Below are positions 35,221-44,182 of a stretch of DNA of 64,000 nucleotides, piece by piece. This DNA comes from Mariniphaga sp041686935. Lineage in GTDB: Bacteria > Bacteroidota > Bacteroidia > Bacteroidales > Prolixibacteraceae. The stretch covers positions 186,001-250,000 of the forward strand of contig JAWLCW010000004.1 of the NCBI GenBank assembly GCA_041686935.1, read 5' to 3'. Every line of letters begins with the position of its first letter. Within the stretch, counting starts at the first letter, position 1. A model generated the notes under the pieces. It had not been told where the DNA came from. It was given only the letters and a program-made list of their open reading frames with translations, and ran no database searches. The position numbers and the translations under genes were made by a program.

Positions 35221-36366
35221 ATGAAACCTGAAAAAATTTTCTACAGTTCCTTGTTTTTCCTCTTCACTTTAATTGCCTGGAATTCATTCGCCCAACTGCC
35301 TTTGCAATCCGATGACCCGCTCCCAAAAACAGATATCCCTGAATTTTACAAATCAAGACTATCGGATATTGAAACGGAAATTGCGGGGTTGAAAATTGGC
35401 AAGGCTGAGGTAATTGCCACCTCGCCGGGAGGATTGCCGGTGTATGCCGTTTTTTATGGTGAGAAGGAAGATTTTCATTCACAGGCAAACTACAATTCGG
35501 CAGTTGGCGCCCGTAATCCGGTTTACTATGCCAGGAAAGATGAAAACACAAAACCTGTGGTATATTTTATTGGGCCGGTGCACGGACAGGAACCGGAAGG
35601 AATTGTTGGATTAATTAACCTGATGCGTGTTGCAGAAACCGGAAAAGATTACCGCGGAAAAGCATGGCCTGAACTGAAGAACTTTTTTGAACAGTGCCGG
35701 GTAATTATCATTCCGTGCGGCAATCCGGATGGAAGGAAACGTAGTCCTTACGACAGTTTTGTTGGTATTCCGGTGGAAACCATGACGAAATACGGTCAGG
35801 GAACCAAAAAGGATAGTACACTTTGGCGATGGCCCCATTCAAAGTCATTGCACCCGATGGTTGGGGATGTCGGCATTTTGGGAGCATATTACAATGATGA
35901 TGGCATCAATATTATGCACGACGAGTTTTTTGCGCCAATGGCAGATGAAACCAAAGCTATTTTTAAAATTGCTATGGAAGAAGCGCCCGACATTACGGTT
36001 TCGTTACATTCCTGTTCGTGTAAACCGTTTATCATTCAGAACAGCCATGCTCCGCATTTTATGAAGGAAAGGATTGCCGGACTAGCCCAGCGGCTGAATC
36101 AAAAATATATCGATCTGGAACTGCCCAACATGGGACCCGATTGGGGATTAAGCCTTTCGGTAGACGACATGGCACCACCGCCGCAAAAGTCATTTAACAT
36201 GGTCAGCGCTTTGCACTATGCATCAGGCACAATGGCTTTTACGTTCGAAAGCCCGCACGGAACCATTGAAGATGGCGCCACGTATGATGAAATACTGGAC
36301 ATCCAACTGGTTTTGTACCGGGAAATGTTCGATTACATTGTAAACAACCGGTTGTTCTGGAAATAA
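35221..36366 (+). CDS. Exported M14-family metallocarboxypeptidase
   Basis: 381 residues with a signal peptide (SFAQ near residue 21). GPVHGQEPEG gives the zinc ligands His121 and Glu124, SLHSC gives His263, and TFESPHG gives the catalytic Glu343. NPDGRKR contains the substrate-binding Arg region. The family removes C-terminal amino acids or cleaves amide bonds in peptidoglycan and small conjugates. Being the last gene of the cluster, it suggests that the target has a peptide or amide part, as a glycoconjugate or amino-acid-linked sugar would. That inference is weak. The stop lies four bases before the convergent CBM9-like gene. Confidence 0.8.
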   Translation: MKPEKIFYSSLFFLFTLIAWNSFAQLPLQSDDPLPKTDIPEFYKSRLSDIETEIAGLKIGKAEVIATSPGGLPVYAVFYGEKEDFHSQANYNSAVGARNPVYYARKDENTKPVVYFIGPVHGQEPEGIVGLINLMRVAETGKDYRGKAWPELKNFFEQCRVIIIPCGNPDGRKRSPYDSFVGIPVETMTKYGQGTKKDSTLWRWPHSKSLHPMVGDVGILGAYYNDDGINIMHDEFFAPMADETKAIFKIAMEEAPDITVSLHSCSCKPFIIQNSHAPHFMKERIAGLAQRLNQKYIDLELPNMGPDWGLSLSVDDMAPPPQKSFNMVSALHYASGTMAFTFESPHGTIEDGATYDEILDIQLVLYREMFDYIVNNRLFWK

Positions 36367-36370
36367 TAGG

Positions 36371-37018
36371 TTACTCAAAAGTGACTTTTCCGAAGAACTC
36401 CGGCCGGTGATAGTCCGGATTTTCCGTTTTTATTGGATTCCAGGTCACATAGTGGGCAACCGCAGTTTCGTCGCCGCATTTGTAAAAATTGGCGGTAGCT
36501 TTTAATCCATCGAACGTTTTCAGGTTACTGAAGGCGAAAACTTCAATGGGAATCCGAATCATCATTTCCCATTCAAAATTTCCCGATCTGTCGTTGAATG
36601 GTGCGCCTCCCAGCGATGATTTTATTTCAATTTTTTCAATAATGGAAGGTTCTACAAATTTCCGGTTGCCCCGTCCCGGGCCGTGCGCCAAATGAATGGT
36701 TCCAATACAACTGAATTCGAAATTGTAATAATTTTCACCATCAACCGAAATAAAAAACTCCACACAACTGTCTTTGTAAACGTCGCCATTGGTGCGGGTT
36801 TCCCTGGCGCGCAGGTGTTTCTCGGTAACGTAATATTTCAGCCAGATTTCATTTCCAATATGACCAATCCTGAAATTTACCTTTGGCAGGTATTTAAATT
36901 CTTCCCAGTTTAACAGTTGAATGGGATGTGTTACAGCCTGTTTTTCCAGCAGATTTTCTGCCTCGCCAAACGAAACGGATTTTTTGGCGCTAATCTTTTT
37001 TACAAAAATCTGATTCAT
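36371..37018 (-). CDS. Cytosolic CBM9-like carbohydrate-binding protein
   Basis: 215 residues without a signal peptide. A single CBM9-like domain: PIQLLNWEEF near residue 32, IWLKYYVTEKHLRA, YKDSCVEFFISVDGENYYNFEFSCIGTIHL, and FEWEMMIRIPIEVF. Similar stand-alone proteins are common in Bacteroidota. Without an export signal a surface role is unlikely; it may bind a sugar ligand inside the cell or be exported by an unrecognised route. Divergently transcribed from the SNF2 gene. Confidence 0.75.
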   Translation of the reverse strand: MNQIFVKKISAKKSVSFGEAENLLEKQAVTHPIQLLNWEEFKYLPKVNFRIGHIGNEIWLKYYVTEKHLRARETRTNGDVYKDSCVEFFISVDGENYYNFEFSCIGTIHLAHGPGRGNRKFVEPSIIEKIEIKSSLGGAPFNDRSGNFEWEMMIRIPIEVFAFSNLKTFDGLKATANFYKCGDETAVAHYVTWNPIKTENPDYHRPEFFGKVTFE

Positions 37019-37061
37019 GACGTTTAATTTGAATTTTTGTAAAGGTAAGCAATATTTTTCC

Positions 37062-37092
37062 TTTCCCGTTTCCCAATCTACCCGTATATTTG
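37062..37092 (+). promoter_or_regulatory. Promoter of the SNF2 helicase gene
   Basis: TATATTTG at 37085-37092 matches the -7 box. TTTC at 37062-37065, nineteen bases upstream, matches three of four bases of the -33 box. The ATG follows at 37124. Confidence 0.6.
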
Positions 37093-37123
37093 AGGTTCTT
37101 TTTTTTAAAACTTTTAAAGTGAA

Positions 37124-40060
37124 ATGGAGGAAACAGAGTTTGTCATTGTATTAACAGAGCATCGCTACCTTGGAAATATATTCCAGCCATACCTCATTCA
37201 TAAAAAGGATAAATTTTATTCTACCGAAAAAGTGGTGAAGCCGGTTGATGTTAAGGATGGCGGCTACGATCTTAACCCTTATGAAAAGGAGCTGGTTGCC
37301 ATTATCGACAAATACAGTGATGAGCGTTTGATGAAACGGTTTTCACGGGCCAAAAATGTTACTGAATTTTATGCTAACCTCGAACCTTCCTGGTTTCAAA
37401 AAAACATAGTTCCATTTATTGAAGAATGTATGTTTGCGGTAGCGCGCATTTTAATGCTAAGCCCTGTGCGCCTGCTGAACAAGGAGGTGAAATATGCAAA
37501 TCTTTACGATGAAGACGAAATTCAGGTGCCTCCGCTTTTTGCCCGCCCGGTTTTTTATTTTGAACGAACTCAGGAAGAAACACGATATTGGTTAAAAATC
37601 TTTCTGGATGATAAGGAAATCCCGCTTTTAAACCGCCATTTAAGAATCGTTACTAATTCGCCCTGTATTTTTATTTCCCGCAGCCAGCTTATTGTTTTTG
37701 AAAAACTGGATGCAAAAAAACTGACACCATTTTTCAGCAAGGAATATGTTTCTGTACCCCGATCGATGGAGGAAAAATATTATGCAGGTTTTGTGCGCAA
37801 AGCGGTTCGCGATTTTAATGTTGTTGCCAAAGGGTTTCATCTGGAAGATGGTGAATCGGAAAAAACTGCGGTACTTTCATTGGAAAATAACCTGAAATTT
37901 GAACCATGTTTTATTTTAGTCTTCAGGTATGGTAATGAGGCATTTCTTCCCAATTCAACCAAAGAGGTTGCGGTTAAATTTCAGAAAAAGAGCAATGATT
38001 TTTTTATTCAGAAAATAAAAAGGGAATTTGAGTGGGAAAAGTCAATATTCGACTTTTTATCTGAAATCGGATTGATAGAAAAAAACGGTTATTTTTCTGT
38101 AAAAGCGATTGAACTTTTGGAACCTGTTGATGCACTCTATTTTTTGGTTAACTGGCTGAATAAAAACAAACACCTGCTTGAAAAAAAAGGAATTGTGGTT
38201 GAACAGGGAAAGCTTGAAAAAACCTATTTTACCGGCGAACAAAAAATTGAGGTTAAAACCAAACTAACCGACGACTGGTTCGATGTGTATGCCTTAGTAA
38301 CGTTTGGGCCATTCAGTTTTCCTTTTTACAAGCTGAAAAATTATATCCTGAATGATATTCGTGAGTTTGAACTACCAAACGGAGAAATCGCTATCATCCC
38401 TGAAGAGTGGTTTGCACGGTATAAAACCCTTTTGCCTTTTGCCCGGACGAAAAAAGAGAAGATGCAGTTTGGCAGGTATCATTATGCGTTGCTGCAAAAG
38501 ATATTACAGCCCGGCGATGATACCCTTCAGGAAAAAATTCAGGAACTGGCCGGCATTCGCGGAAATATTCATTTGCCGGACGGGTTAAACGCAGAACTCA
38601 GAAATTATCAGAAAACAGGTTTCCGGTGGATGTTTGGATTGCACAAAAACGGATTTGGCGGCTGTCTGGCCGATGATATGGGCCTGGGAAAAACTTTGCA
38701 AACGCTTGCTTTGTTGCTGAAATTCAAACGACCTGAAACATCACTATCATTGATAGGAAGAGGAGTGAATGGCGGCCAGCTTTCACTTTTTTCTGAACCG
38801 GAAATGCATGAGAAAATACAGCCCGCCAGCCTGATTGTGTTGCCCACTTCGCTGGTACACAACTGGGAAGCAGAATTTCAGAAATTTACCCCGGCATTAA
38901 AAGTTTACCGTCATGTGGGGCAGCAGCGAAAAACGAACAGCGAACTGGAGCAGGCAGCCTTGCATTTCGATGTTATTCTTACCACCTACGGAACCGTGCG
39001 AAACGATGTGGATCAACTGGCTAAACTGAAGTTCTTCTACCTGATTCTCGACGAAAGCCAGTATGTGAAAAATCCGACTTCGAAAACCTACAAGGCAGTG
39101 ATGAAACTGCAAAGTGAACACCGGTTGGTTTTAACCGGTACGCCCATCGAAAATTCGCTTTCCGATCTGTGGTCACAACTGAATTTTTTGAACAAAGGGA
39201 TGCTTGGCAATCTGGCTTTTTTCAGACGTTATTTTATTACACCCATCGAAAAACACAATAAAGCAGAGGAACAGGAAAAGCTACAGGTTTTAATCAGGCC
39301 GTTTGTGTTGCGACGCACAAAGGAGGAAGTTGCCAAAGATCTGCCCCCGCTTATGGAACAGACTGTTGTTTGCGAAATGGATGAAATTCAGCATCGGACT
39401 TATGAAACGGAAAAATCGATTATCCGGAATTCCATTCTGGCCGGAATTGAGCAGGAAGGGGTAAAAAAATCGGCCATGATTATTTTGCAGGGCCTTACCC
39501 GGCTGCGGCAACTGGCAAATCACCCCAAACTGCTTCCCGATTTGGAAGCACAGGAATCGGGCAAATTTGAAGAAATATTCAGGATGCTGGAAAACGTGGT
39601 TGCCGAAAACCACAAGGTGCTGGTGTTTTCTTCCTTCGTTAAACATCTGGAGCTTATAAAATCGCGCATAGAAAAAGAAAACTGGAAATTCACTGTTTTA
39701 ACCGGGCAAACTTCCAACCGGAAAGAAGTTATCCGGCAGTTTCAGGAAGACCCCGAAAACCGCATTTTTCTCATTTCGCTAAAAGCCGGCGGGGTAGGGT
39801 TGAATCTTACAAGCGCCGATTATGTATTTATTATCGATCCGTGGTGGAACCCGGCTGCCGAAAACCAGGCCATCAGCCGTGCCCACCGCATCGGGCAAAA
39901 CAAGCATGTATTTGTTTACCGCTTTATTACGAAAGGTTCCATCGAAGAAAAAATTCAGCAACTGCAGAGCCGCAAAAGCTCGCTGGCCGATAAATTTATC
40001 AACTCAAACAATCCGCTGCAGCAGATTACAAAAGATGAATTGATGAGTTTGTTTCAATAG
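37124..40060 (+). CDS. SNF2-family DNA helicase/translocase
   Basis: 978 residues. The N-terminal half (1-490) has no recognised domain but is typical of bacterial SNF2 proteins. The ATPase begins at ELRNYQKTGFRWM; DDMGLGKTLQTLA is motif I, LTTYGT Ia/Ib-like, LDESQYVKNP motif II (DESQ instead of DEAH), LTGTPIENS motif III, LVFSSFVKHL motif IV, ISLKAGGVGLNLT motif V and ISRAHRIGQ motif VI. It should translocate on double-stranded DNA and remodel nucleoprotein or polymerase complexes. Bacterial members include RapA-like and defence-linked proteins, but no restriction or methylase genes are adjacent. Its stop codon directly abuts that of the convergent NYN gene. Confidence 0.9.
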   Translation: MEETEFVIVLTEHRYLGNIFQPYLIHKKDKFYSTEKVVKPVDVKDGGYDLNPYEKELVAIIDKYSDERLMKRFSRAKNVTEFYANLEPSWFQKNIVPFIEECMFAVARILMLSPVRLLNKEVKYANLYDEDEIQVPPLFARPVFYFERTQEETRYWLKIFLDDKEIPLLNRHLRIVTNSPCIFISRSQLIVFEKLDAKKLTPFFSKEYVSVPRSMEEKYYAGFVRKAVRDFNVVAKGFHLEDGESEKTAVLSLENNLKFEPCFILVFRYGNEAFLPNSTKEVAVKFQKKSNDFFIQKIKREFEWEKSIFDFLSEIGLIEKNGYFSVKAIELLEPVDALYFLVNWLNKNKHLLEKKGIVVEQGKLEKTYFTGEQKIEVKTKLTDDWFDVYALVTFGPFSFPFYKLKNYILNDIREFELPNGEIAIIPEEWFARYKTLLPFARTKKEKMQFGRYHYALLQKILQPGDDTLQEKIQELAGIRGNIHLPDGLNAELRNYQKTGFRWMFGLHKNGFGGCLADDMGLGKTLQTLALLLKFKRPETSLSLIGRGVNGGQLSLFSEPEMHEKIQPASLIVLPTSLVHNWEAEFQKFTPALKVYRHVGQQRKTNSELEQAALHFDVILTTYGTVRNDVDQLAKLKFFYLILDESQYVKNPTSKTYKAVMKLQSEHRLVLTGTPIENSLSDLWSQLNFLNKGMLGNLAFFRRYFITPIEKHNKAEEQEKLQVLIRPFVLRRTKEEVAKDLPPLMEQTVVCEMDEIQHRTYETEKSIIRNSILAGIEQEGVKKSAMIILQGLTRLRQLANHPKLLPDLEAQESGKFEEIFRMLENVVAENHKVLVFSSFVKHLELIKSRIEKENWKFTVLTGQTSNRKEVIRQFQEDPENRIFLISLKAGGVGLNLTSADYVFIIDPWWNPAAENQAISRAHRIGQNKHVFVYRFITKGSIEEKIQQLQSRKSSLADKFINSNNPLQQITKDELMSLFQ

Positions 40061-40807
40061 TCACCTTTTTTTATTCCTTACATAAATCAGCTTGAATTTC
40101 CCTTTGTAACTGTCGCGCTGGTCTATTTCATATTTGCCGATGGCGTTTATGAGCGGCGTGAGTTTTTCGAAGCCGTAATTCCGGGAGTCGAAATTGGGTT
40201 GTTTCTTTTGCAAAAGACTGCCCACATCGCCCAGAAAAGCCCATCCGTCGTCGTCGGCAAGGTCGGAAATAGTTGAGGAAATGAGTCTGACCACCTTCGG
40301 TGTAATTTTGTCCACCTGGATTTTCCGTGCCGGTTTATCTGTGGCAGTATTGCTTTCACTTTCTTTTCCTCTACTTTCAAGAATTTCGATGTATATGAAT
40401 TTATCGCAGGCCACAATAAACGGGTCGGGTGTTTTTTTCTCACCAATTCCGTAAACTTTCATGCCGGCTTCGCGAAGGCGGGTAGCCAGCCTGGTAAAAT
40501 CGCTGTCGCTTGAAACCAGGCAAAATCCGTTTACCTTTTCGCTGTATAAAATGTCCATAGCGTCGATAATCATGGCCGAGTCGGTAGCATTTTTGCCGGT
40601 AGTGTAACCATACTGCTGAATGGGAGTAATGGCATTTTCAAGTAAAAGGTTTTTCCATTTTGAAAGAAAGGGTTTGGTCCAGTCGCCGTAAATACGTTTG
40701 ATGGTAGGATTACCGTATTTGGCAATTTCTTCCATCATCTCTTTCACATAAGCCGAGGGAATGTTGTCGCCGTCGATCAGAACAGCCAGTTTGATTTCAT
40801 TTTCCAT
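40061..40807 (-). CDS. NYN-domain ribonuclease with LOTUS/OST-HTH domain
   Basis: 248 residues from the ATG at 40807; a longer start at 40837 would overlap batE. The NYN domain (residues 1-135) shows KLAVLIDGDNIPSAY, GKNATDSAMIIDAMD and CLVSSDSDFTRLA, the conserved Asp set of PIN-like ribonucleases. The C-terminal region (residues 165-240) resembles a LOTUS/OST-HTH RNA-binding domain: VVRLISSTISDLADDDGWAFLGDVGSLL and RNYGFEKLTPLI. It would cleave or bind structured RNA. It lies 11 bases after batE on the same strand and may be the last gene of the bat operon. Confidence 0.8.
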   Translation of the reverse strand: MENEIKLAVLIDGDNIPSAYVKEMMEEIAKYGNPTIKRIYGDWTKPFLSKWKNLLLENAITPIQQYGYTTGKNATDSAMIIDAMDILYSEKVNGFCLVSSDSDFTRLATRLREAGMKVYGIGEKKTPDPFIVACDKFIYIEILESRGKESESNTATDKPARKIQVDKITPKVVRLISSTISDLADDDGWAFLGDVGSLLQKKQPNFDSRNYGFEKLTPLINAIGKYEIDQRDSYKGKFKLIYVRNKKR

Positions 40808-40818
40808 AATTTGATTTT

Positions 40819-41592
40819 TTAAATCCTTACAATACACGAATCCGGCAGCCAGCCTACATTCCCGTCGGAAAGCCTTATTTCTTTCCAGGTGTTTACGCTG
40901 TCCGAAATTTCCACCTTTACGCCCTCGTAAAGCAGAAAAAGGTCGGTGCTGTTTTGTGCCGGTGCGCTCTTAACCGTAACCCGCGGACAAAATACGATGG
41001 CGTGTTTGCGCTGGTTGATTTTTTCTTTCTGGCGGCCTGCAAAAGAGAAAGTAAATCCAGAAATTACAACGGCCAGAATTCCAAACCAGAATGAAATTCT
41101 TTTCAGGGAAGAACTGCGGCTAAAAATAAACAGGCCAAGCAGACCGAGAAAAAAAATAAATGCCCCGATGCTGATCCCAGCCCAGGCATCGGCCGGATAG
41201 AGGTTAATAATCCGGTTGCGCCAGCGCACGAAAAAGGGCTGCGGCAGGGCCTCGATTTCGGTTACCACAAACTGATTTGCCAGGCGCAGGTTGAATTCAA
41301 TGTCTTCGTCCTGAGGCGCCAGCAATTTGGCCCGTTCGTAATTCAGTATGGCATTGTTGATGTCGCCGGCTTTGTAGCAAGCATTTCCCAGGTTAAAATA
41401 AAGTTTTGCCGATTCCTGCCCTGAATTTAATATTTGCTCATAAGCCGATACAGCCTTTTGGTATTCTTCGGTAGTGTAATATGCATTGGCTTTTTCCCAC
41501 AGCACCTGGATTGAATCCTGGGCGGAAACTTGCAGGAATACAAATATTCCAAACAGAAATAAACTGTATTTTTTCACTTTGGCACTTACCAT
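40819..41592 (-). CDS. batE: BatE: TPR and SH3-like membrane protein
   Basis: 257 residues with a signal peptide (VSAQ near residue 25). TPR units cover residues 30-105 (ANAYYTTEEYQKAVSAYEQIL, LYFNLGNACYKAGDINNAIL). Two transmembrane segments (GISIGAFIFFLGLLGLFIF and ISFWFGILAVVISGFTFSF) follow, then an SH3-like domain (TVKSAPAQNSTDLFLLYEGVKVEI...GNVGWLP). This is the BatE arrangement of Bacteroides aerotolerance operons. Batted proteins form membrane complexes linked to oxygen tolerance and MoxR chaperones. Seven bases after batD. Confidence 0.85.
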   Translation of the reverse strand: MVSAKVKKYSLFLFGIFVFLQVSAQDSIQVLWEKANAYYTTEEYQKAVSAYEQILNSGQESAKLYFNLGNACYKAGDINNAILNYERAKLLAPQDEDIEFNLRLANQFVVTEIEALPQPFFVRWRNRIINLYPADAWAGISIGAFIFFLGLLGLFIFSRSSSLKRISFWFGILAVVISGFTFSFAGRQKEKINQRKHAIVFCPRVTVKSAPAQNSTDLFLLYEGVKVEISDSVNTWKEIRLSDGNVGWLPDSCIVRI

Positions 41593-41598
41593 TTTGAA

Positions 41599-43422
41599 TT
41601 ATCTTTTTATTTGTTTTTCAAGCCTGCTCATGGTCGAAACCGCTTTCTTATACAATTCCGTTCTCGCTTCAGAACCTCCTGATGGCGCATAACGCGCAAA
41701 TTCGCATTGTTCGGTAATCTCCACAAAATCGTTGATGAGTTCTTCGTTCACATTCCTTTTGCGCAGGCCTTCCATAGCGCTATCGCGGTTAAGATGTGCC
41801 ACAGGAATGCCCAGTTTGTCGCTCAGATAACCCCAGAAAGCTTTTAAAATGGAATCGTGGAAAGCTTCATTTTCATTCTTTTTCATAAATCCGGCAGCTG
41901 CCTTTAACCGCCTGGTGGCCACCCGGTTGGCTTTTTTGTTCCGCATTAACGCCGCATTGGCATTTTCGCGCGCTTTTTTCCTGTAAATCAATACCAAAGC
42001 CAGAAACAGGAGTGTGCTTCCACCATAAATAGAATAAAAAAGCGGAGTACCGTAAAAGGTGGTACCTTTCATACGCAGCATAGGATTTCCCTGACGGATA
42101 AACCTGATGTCCTGTCCGAGTAATTGAATATCTTCCCTTCGTCGCGAACTCATCACGGTTGCCGATTGTTCGCCTGTTCCTTTTGTTACATGCAATGTAT
42201 ATTCGGGAGTGCTGCGTGTTACATACGTTCCGGTTGCCGGATTGAAAAAAGCAAAAGGAATGGAAGGTATGGTATAATCCCCTTCAAACCTTGGCTGAAA
42301 CAGGTATTCCACTGTTTTGGTCCCTGATACGCCGTTGTCGGTTGCCCTGACATTTTCAGTTGAACGGGGATCATATACTTCAAAATCGCTCGGGAGTTTC
42401 AATTCAGGATTTCGAATCAGGCGCAGGTTTCCGGTTCCGTTGATGGTTAATTTCAGTGTAACCGCATCGTTGGTCGTAACATCTTCAGAACTCAGTTCGG
42501 AACTGATATTGAAATTTCCAACACCTCCGTAGAAATTTGCCGGCTGGGGAGGAAGGTCATTCACATTCACCCTTACTGCACTACTGGTCAGGGTGGTGCG
42601 TACGGTTTGAACCCCGCTGAAAAAATCGTCGAAAAAACTGCGGGGCCTCACCCGCTGCTGCACAAGCAATGTCATACTGAACGGATTCACGGTTATTGTT
42701 CCGTTTTGTTGCGGAAAGAGAACGGTTTTCTTTAATACTCCAACCTGGTATATACGGTTGTTGTAAACTTCGCGTGTAAAATTGATTTGCCGCGGAATTT
42801 CAATATCCTGTGTATAAAAACCTTCGAAGGTAGGAAGATTCACCTCATCAAATCCTGAGATAGGAATGTTGGGATCGGCATATAGTTTTACCGTTGCAAT
42901 AATCTGTTCGCCCCTGAAAACATTTTGTTTGCTCATTTCCACGCGCAGGAAAAGGTTGTCGCCTCCCAAATCAACCGGCTGTGAACTCTGTTCACCTCCG
43001 CGAGGGGTTTGCTGCTGTGTTTGGGGTTGCGATTGTGCAGGCACAACCTGAATTTTCAGGGAATTCGATTCTATTACTTTCCCGTCAACCTCGATGGTTC
43101 CCGGCCTGATTTCGAATTCTCCTTCACTTTTTGCCCTTAGAATGTATGTGTAGGAAAAAGTGACTTCGGTGGTGGTTCGGCCGTTTATGGTTTGGATGCT
43201 GGTTGACTGGCCGGTACTGGGACCCATCAGTACATCGAAATTGCTGGTTAGTCCCGGAGGCAACTGCAGGTTTGATCCCCTTTCATTTATGGTAAAAGTA
43301 AGCCGGAACTGCTGTCCCATTTCCACTGCATTGGGTGCCGACATTGTAAACTTCGTTTGCTCTGCACGCAAGGTAACCAGGGCTAAAAAAACTAAAATAT
43401 ATGTTAGCGGTAGTTTAATCAT
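41599..43422 (-). CDS. batD: BatD: aerotolerance-operon membrane protein
   Basis: 607 residues with a signal peptide. Repeated beta-sandwich domains fill residues 25-440 (RLTFTINERGSNLQLP, RGEQIIATVKLYADP, VTLKLTINGTGNLRLIRNPEL). A single transmembrane helix lies near residues 460-480 (LFYSIYGGSTLLFLALVLIY) and a cytosolic tail carries the helical LSDKLGIPVAHLNRDSAMEGL. Probably a large periplasmic domain that docks BatA/BatB VWA domains. Full length, normal position in the operon. Confidence 0.9.
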   Translation of the reverse strand: MIKLPLTYILVFLALVTLRAEQTKFTMSAPNAVEMGQQFRLTFTINERGSNLQLPPGLTSNFDVLMGPSTGQSTSIQTINGRTTTEVTFSYTYILRAKSEGEFEIRPGTIEVDGKVIESNSLKIQVVPAQSQPQTQQQTPRGGEQSSQPVDLGGDNLFLRVEMSKQNVFRGEQIIATVKLYADPNIPISGFDEVNLPTFEGFYTQDIEIPRQINFTREVYNNRIYQVGVLKKTVLFPQQNGTITVNPFSMTLLVQQRVRPRSFFDDFFSGVQTVRTTLTSSAVRVNVNDLPPQPANFYGGVGNFNISSELSSEDVTTNDAVTLKLTINGTGNLRLIRNPELKLPSDFEVYDPRSTENVRATDNGVSGTKTVEYLFQPRFEGDYTIPSIPFAFFNPATGTYVTRSTPEYTLHVTKGTGEQSATVMSSRRREDIQLLGQDIRFIRQGNPMLRMKGTTFYGTPLFYSIYGGSTLLFLALVLIYRKKARENANAALMRNKKANRVATRRLKAAAGFMKKNENEAFHDSILKAFWGYLSDKLGIPVAHLNRDSAMEGLRKRNVNEELINDFVEITEQCEFARYAPSGGSEARTELYKKAVSTMSRLEKQIKR

Positions 43423-43429
43423 TTTTGAA

Positions 43430-44173
43430 TTACCATTCTTTTTCGGTTCTTATTCTTCTGGCTTTTGCTGCCTGTTCTTTTTTTACTCTTTCCTGAATAT
43501 CGCGTTCGTCATTTTGCAGTGCCTGCAATAATTGTTCGGCATCCTGTTGCGAAATTTTTGTTTGTTGCTGCCGCTGCTGTTGCTGCTGCTGTTGTTGATC
43601 CTGGTTTTGCTGCTGGTTTTGCTGATCCTGGTTCTGTTTTTGATCCTGGTTTTGCTGATCCTGATCCTGTTGCTGATCCTGATTTTGCTGTTGGTCTTGT
43701 TGCTGCTGTTGCTGTTGCTGGTTTTTCAGCATTTGCGCATAAGCCAGGTTGTATTTGGTGTCCAGGTCGTTTGGGTTTCGGCGCAAAGCCTCCTTGTACG
43801 ACTCGATGCTTTCATCGATCCGCATTTGCATCAACTGGCTGTTGCCTATGTTGTGCAGGGCACGTGCCTGTTCTTCCGGGGTTTCAAATTTTTCGGCCAG
43901 TTCTTCAAATTTTCGTTCTGCTTCTTCAAAACGCATTTGTTTGTACTTTGCGCCTGCCAGATTAAAATTCCACTGTTCGTGGCCCGGTCTGAGGTTCAGT
44001 GCTTTCTGGTATTCTTCCCCGGCCTGGCTAAATTTTACCGTATCGAGCCGGGCGGTGTCTCTCACCGCTTCCATAAACAGTTTATTTCCGTTGCGAACAA
44101 ACTTTCTTTCGTTTTGCCCGAACGCGATTACCGTAAAAAATCCTGCAATTATCAATAAAATAAACCGCTTCAT
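43430..44173 (-). CDS. batC: BatC: TPR protein with Gln/Asp-rich tail
   Basis: 247 residues with a signal peptide (VIAFGQ near residue 20). Residues 50-150 hold three TPR units (AGEEYQKALNLRPGHEQWNF, ARALHNIGNSQLMQMRIDE, SYKEALRRNPNDLDTKYNLA). Residues about 150-208 are almost wholly Gln, Asp and Asn. A basic tail follows. A good Shine-Dalgarno sequence (AGGAGGAA) at 44177-44184 overlaps the batB stop. The low-complexity DNA (43550-43735) is likely to vary in length between strains. Confidence 0.85.
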   Translation of the reverse strand: MKRFILLIIAGFFTVIAFGQNERKFVRNGNKLFMEAVRDTARLDTVKFSQAGEEYQKALNLRPGHEQWNFNLAGAKYKQMRFEEAERKFEELAEKFETPEEQARALHNIGNSQLMQMRIDESIESYKEALRRNPNDLDTKYNLAYAQMLKNQQQQQQQQDQQQNQDQQQDQDQQNQDQKQNQDQQNQQQNQDQQQQQQQQRQQQTKISQQDAEQLLQALQNDERDIQERVKKEQAAKARRIRTEKEW

Positions 44174-44182
44174 ATCTTCCTC

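Noticed and set aside
40050..40070. Search for a terminator between the SNF2 and NYN genes
   Set aside because: The two stop codons abut with no stem-loop; termination must occur inside the opposite gene or by another mechanism.
43532..44158. Long open frame on the plus strand opposite batC, rich in Leu and Val
   Set aside because: It is the antisense of the Gln-rich repeat tract. The sense gene has a signal peptide, TPR units, a ribosome-binding site and conserved operon position.
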